Source: Lineus longissimus
Lineage: Eukaryota > Nemertea > Pilidiophora > Heteronemertea > Lineidae
DNA length: 64,000 nt
Assembly (NCBI RefSeq): GCF_910592395.1
Contig: NC_088309.1
Span: 26,974,599 to 27,038,598, forward strand
Direction of reading: 5' to 3'
The notes beneath the pieces were generated by a model. That model had not been told where the DNA came from. It saw only the letters and a list, made by a program, of their open reading frames with translations, and searched no databases. Both the position numbers and the translations under genes were made by a program. Below are positions 61,501 through 64,000 of this stretch, in pieces. The first letter of the stretch is position 1, and the number at the start of each line of letters is the position of its first letter.

Positions 61501-64000
61501 ATGTTTTGGTTTCGTCGACATCATCCCGACTGATAGGAAAGATTGTCCCCTATGATAAAAAGGGAATGGGTAAATGGCCAAGGGATAGGCATGCGAACCA
61601 TTGTGGGAAGCACCATTCCGCGGTACACCAAAGTATCAATCGCTTTATCCAATTGGATATATCAACAAGAGAGCACGATCGTACCTCCGTATCGAATTAA
61701 ACATGATTTATTCCCTCGTCGAATGCTGGGGGAGACTGATCTCCGAGCGTATGGTAATATGATTTACGGAAGATACTTCAAAAACTTTGTTTGAATTGGT
61801 CGCCTTCTTGTGTTGCATTCTATTGACATGAAATACGATCATTCAAAGAGAATTTGCTCTCAAATTAAAATGCAATAAAACGTGGTTTATTTGGCAAATG
61901 ATGAAATACGGGTTTTCGTTGAATGAAAACATCGGATTCCAGTTGCGGCCACAAATATATTTTGGATAAAAACTTTATGATTGGCCTATACCAGCGTGAG
62001 ATTCTACTATGCGGAACGAAGAAATACGAATGTCAGTCGTGCATGGTGTCATCAAGTCCTGTGCAATGCATTGACGCGACACTTCTATATATCTTTTATA
62101 CTCAGTTTGCCAGGAGGAATTGGGAGAAATTTTCAAAAAATCGTCTATAAAATGCTTTCAAATACTTCACACTTTGTCGTTCGTATCTTTCGTGAGGCTT
62201 GTGAAACCTGCCTTAACAAATGTATAAGGCGAGCGATTGTAAGGTTTCCTTTGGCAAATGAATCGTGTGGAGGTCAACAATGGTGAACCATAATTGGGTA
62301 GGGCTGTTGGCACGATATCACGGTATACGTGTAAACCGGGGTATATGATAATACCTGTATTGTATGCGGTAATCGCCACATATCAAATTTCATTTCTCGA
62401 CAGAAAGAGCCATAGGGTATTTCAGCCAACTCGTGCATCTCTTTCTTTACCTATTTTCAAGCTTCACACAGCTCCACAATTGAACTTTTAGAGCACACTT
62501 TTATCGAGAGCATTTCAACAGCTTTGGGATATTTTTCTTTTAAATTAGCTTCACACAAAACTGCAAAATCTATTGTCAAAAGGTGTCAAAGACAAATATT
62601 CTTTAAACCTCTCTCTTGAATTTATCAGCTTATATGAATAGATGCATTTGAGAGATATTGTGTCTTTCATTCGTCCAAGACCATATTGTATATGACCGAG
62701 CATCCTCTTCAACATAAAGCATAAAATTCAATTGACAATCAAAAGAGACCTGATGTTTCTTTTGATGCATCACTGCAGCCGGGGACAATTACGTGTGGAC
62801 ATGGGATGAATGTTTCTGTGATTACTATTTCAACATTCATGACAACAAAGCCACTGAAACAAAGCGAGAAGAAATAATCATCTCTCGGCGAATTCTTCTT
62901 GATCCGAATGCAGAAAGAAACAATGGTAAACCACAGAGTGCGCTTCGTACATCCTTATGACAGCTAATCAAGGGGCGTTCCCACCTTATAGGTATTTGCT
63001 CTTGATTTCACCCTATGCTTTCCTCAAATGCCTTATGAACTTTACAGCAATGCATTCGTAAACATTGCCAACACGCCATGCAATGTACTATACTAGTCAC
63101 TTGTTACCTCCTGCAAGGGATGATCCGCCTCGTTATCGTTTAACAATGGCGGCTACTCTGAGCGTAGGAAAGTGCAACTGAGTATCTTATAGAAATGCCA
63201 TATGCAACTGACGTGGTCACGATCAACTCTGTCTCATAATGAAATGATGATTGGTTTGCTGTGTGATTGAACACCTATTGCGCTTCCTGATCGTTCCCAT
63301 GAACTACCTTTCCGTTTATTAACCTTTGAAGACAATAAACACCTGTGGACAAGTCTCTTTATACATAGAACTCATTTTTATCTCTTCCACGAAGCCTATC
63401 GCACATTTTCAGTGATGGTCATTTCCCACACTAAAATAACATCATGCTATTTGAATGTATTCCATCTTTATCTCGAAGAATTGAAAGCTGTAGAGACAAT
63501 TGACAGCGGTGTTTCAAACCAACGTTTTAAAAATTTCAACTTCTTTTCTAGTAGTTGTGATAAAAGCATCTATTTGCGCAATTCAGTCGTCAATTACAAG
63601 AAAGAAATATTCAAAATATCTTAGTTTTTACTGTAAACCAGCAGATACATTACCGCAGAGACTGGCAGAAAACATGAGGGCGAACCGCATACATCCCGCC
63701 TATCTATACAGCCTGTCAACTCAATCAACTCACTTTTTATTTTTCCCGGATAGGTTTTCTGAGGCATTTAAGTTTTGAAAGGATATAGTTTTTGATTACA
63801 GTGAAAATGAACTATTAATCATTTATGGGGCAAATTTGGTTCCGGAGAGGCGAGGGAGTCCGTGTCGTGAATTTATTGATGACAATTGTTGCTGCAATCA
63901 ATGATGAAGTGTTTGAAGCGTGCCTCGCGGAAAGGACAATAATCAGAAACAGATTAATTACTCGTATTATATGATTTGGTCAGATGTACTGTTTGCTATC
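55571..64000. other. Gene-free 3' flank, no supported feature
   Basis: The open frames here (the largest, 56074-56376 and 58472-58798, are about 100 codons) occur on both strands without splice sites or family resemblance. A short imperfect tandem repeat of GGTTCGTACCGCAGTT type lies at about 59850-59893. Many TAATTA and TTAATCA words and well-spread non-repetitive sequence would suit regulatory DNA, but I cannot show that. Confidence 0.5.

Noticed and set aside
1-64000. CRISPR arrays, bacterial operons, prophage or toxin-antitoxin systems
   Set aside because: Exons with GT-AG introns and intron-rich layout show nuclear eukaryotic DNA. The tandem repeats seen are microsatellites or transposon arms, not spaced arrays.

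Overview
The window is eukaryotic nuclear DNA. Coding sequence is broken into short exons with GT-AG introns of 0.1 to 11 kb, and the rest is AT-rich, repeat-bearing DNA without bacterial-style gene packing. The recurring words ACATGTACATGTA and GTAGGCCTAC, the tRNA-derived repeat and the protein content suggest a marine invertebrate bilaterian. A lophotrochozoan is my guess, but the sequence alone does not settle the phylum.

Three gene models can be supported. (1) A minus-strand gene of unknown function lies at about 3.6-11.5 kb. It has two candidate first exons (7409-7591 and 11399-11524), both ending in phase 0, which could each join the shared exons 4575-4629 and 3644-3912. (2) A plus-strand gene at 15.2-31.3 kb has eight exons that join in frame into a 592-residue, proline-rich, basic protein. 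It has an IQ-type motif near the N terminus and Tyr/Pro-rich C-terminal sequence. A possible extra first exon (23388-23505) would give a 309-residue isoform. (3) A complete plus-strand nuclear receptor gene at 36.4-55.6 kb has eight coding exons and encodes 454 residues. It is recognisably the NR2E3/PNR (photoreceptor-specific nuclear receptor; fly Hr51, worm fax-1) ortholog, with the diagnostic P-box CNGCSG, a full ligand-binding domain and an AF-2 helix.

Layout: 1-2.8 kb has no convincing gene. A tRNA-like SINE head lies at 2.8 kb. The minus gene (3.6-11.5 kb) contains a GAT microsatellite, a 59-bp triplication and a palindromic MITE. Between or upstream of its first exons are a foldback transposon with intact 9-bp target-site duplications (9.2-10.3 kb) and a second inverted-repeat MITE (10.85-11.16 kb). 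The stretch 11.5-15.2 kb is the intergenic space between the divergent minus gene and the IQ-motif gene. The stretch 31.3-36.4 kb separates the IQ-motif gene's 3' UTR from NR2E3. The first NR2E3 intron is 11.2 kb. From 55.6 kb to the end I see no gene.

The three genes do not form an operon or pathway. NR2E3 acts in the nucleus as a transcription regulator. The other two are unrecognised. The most unusual structures are the asymmetric foldback element and the alternative-first-exon arrangements. I found no clearly new biological system.
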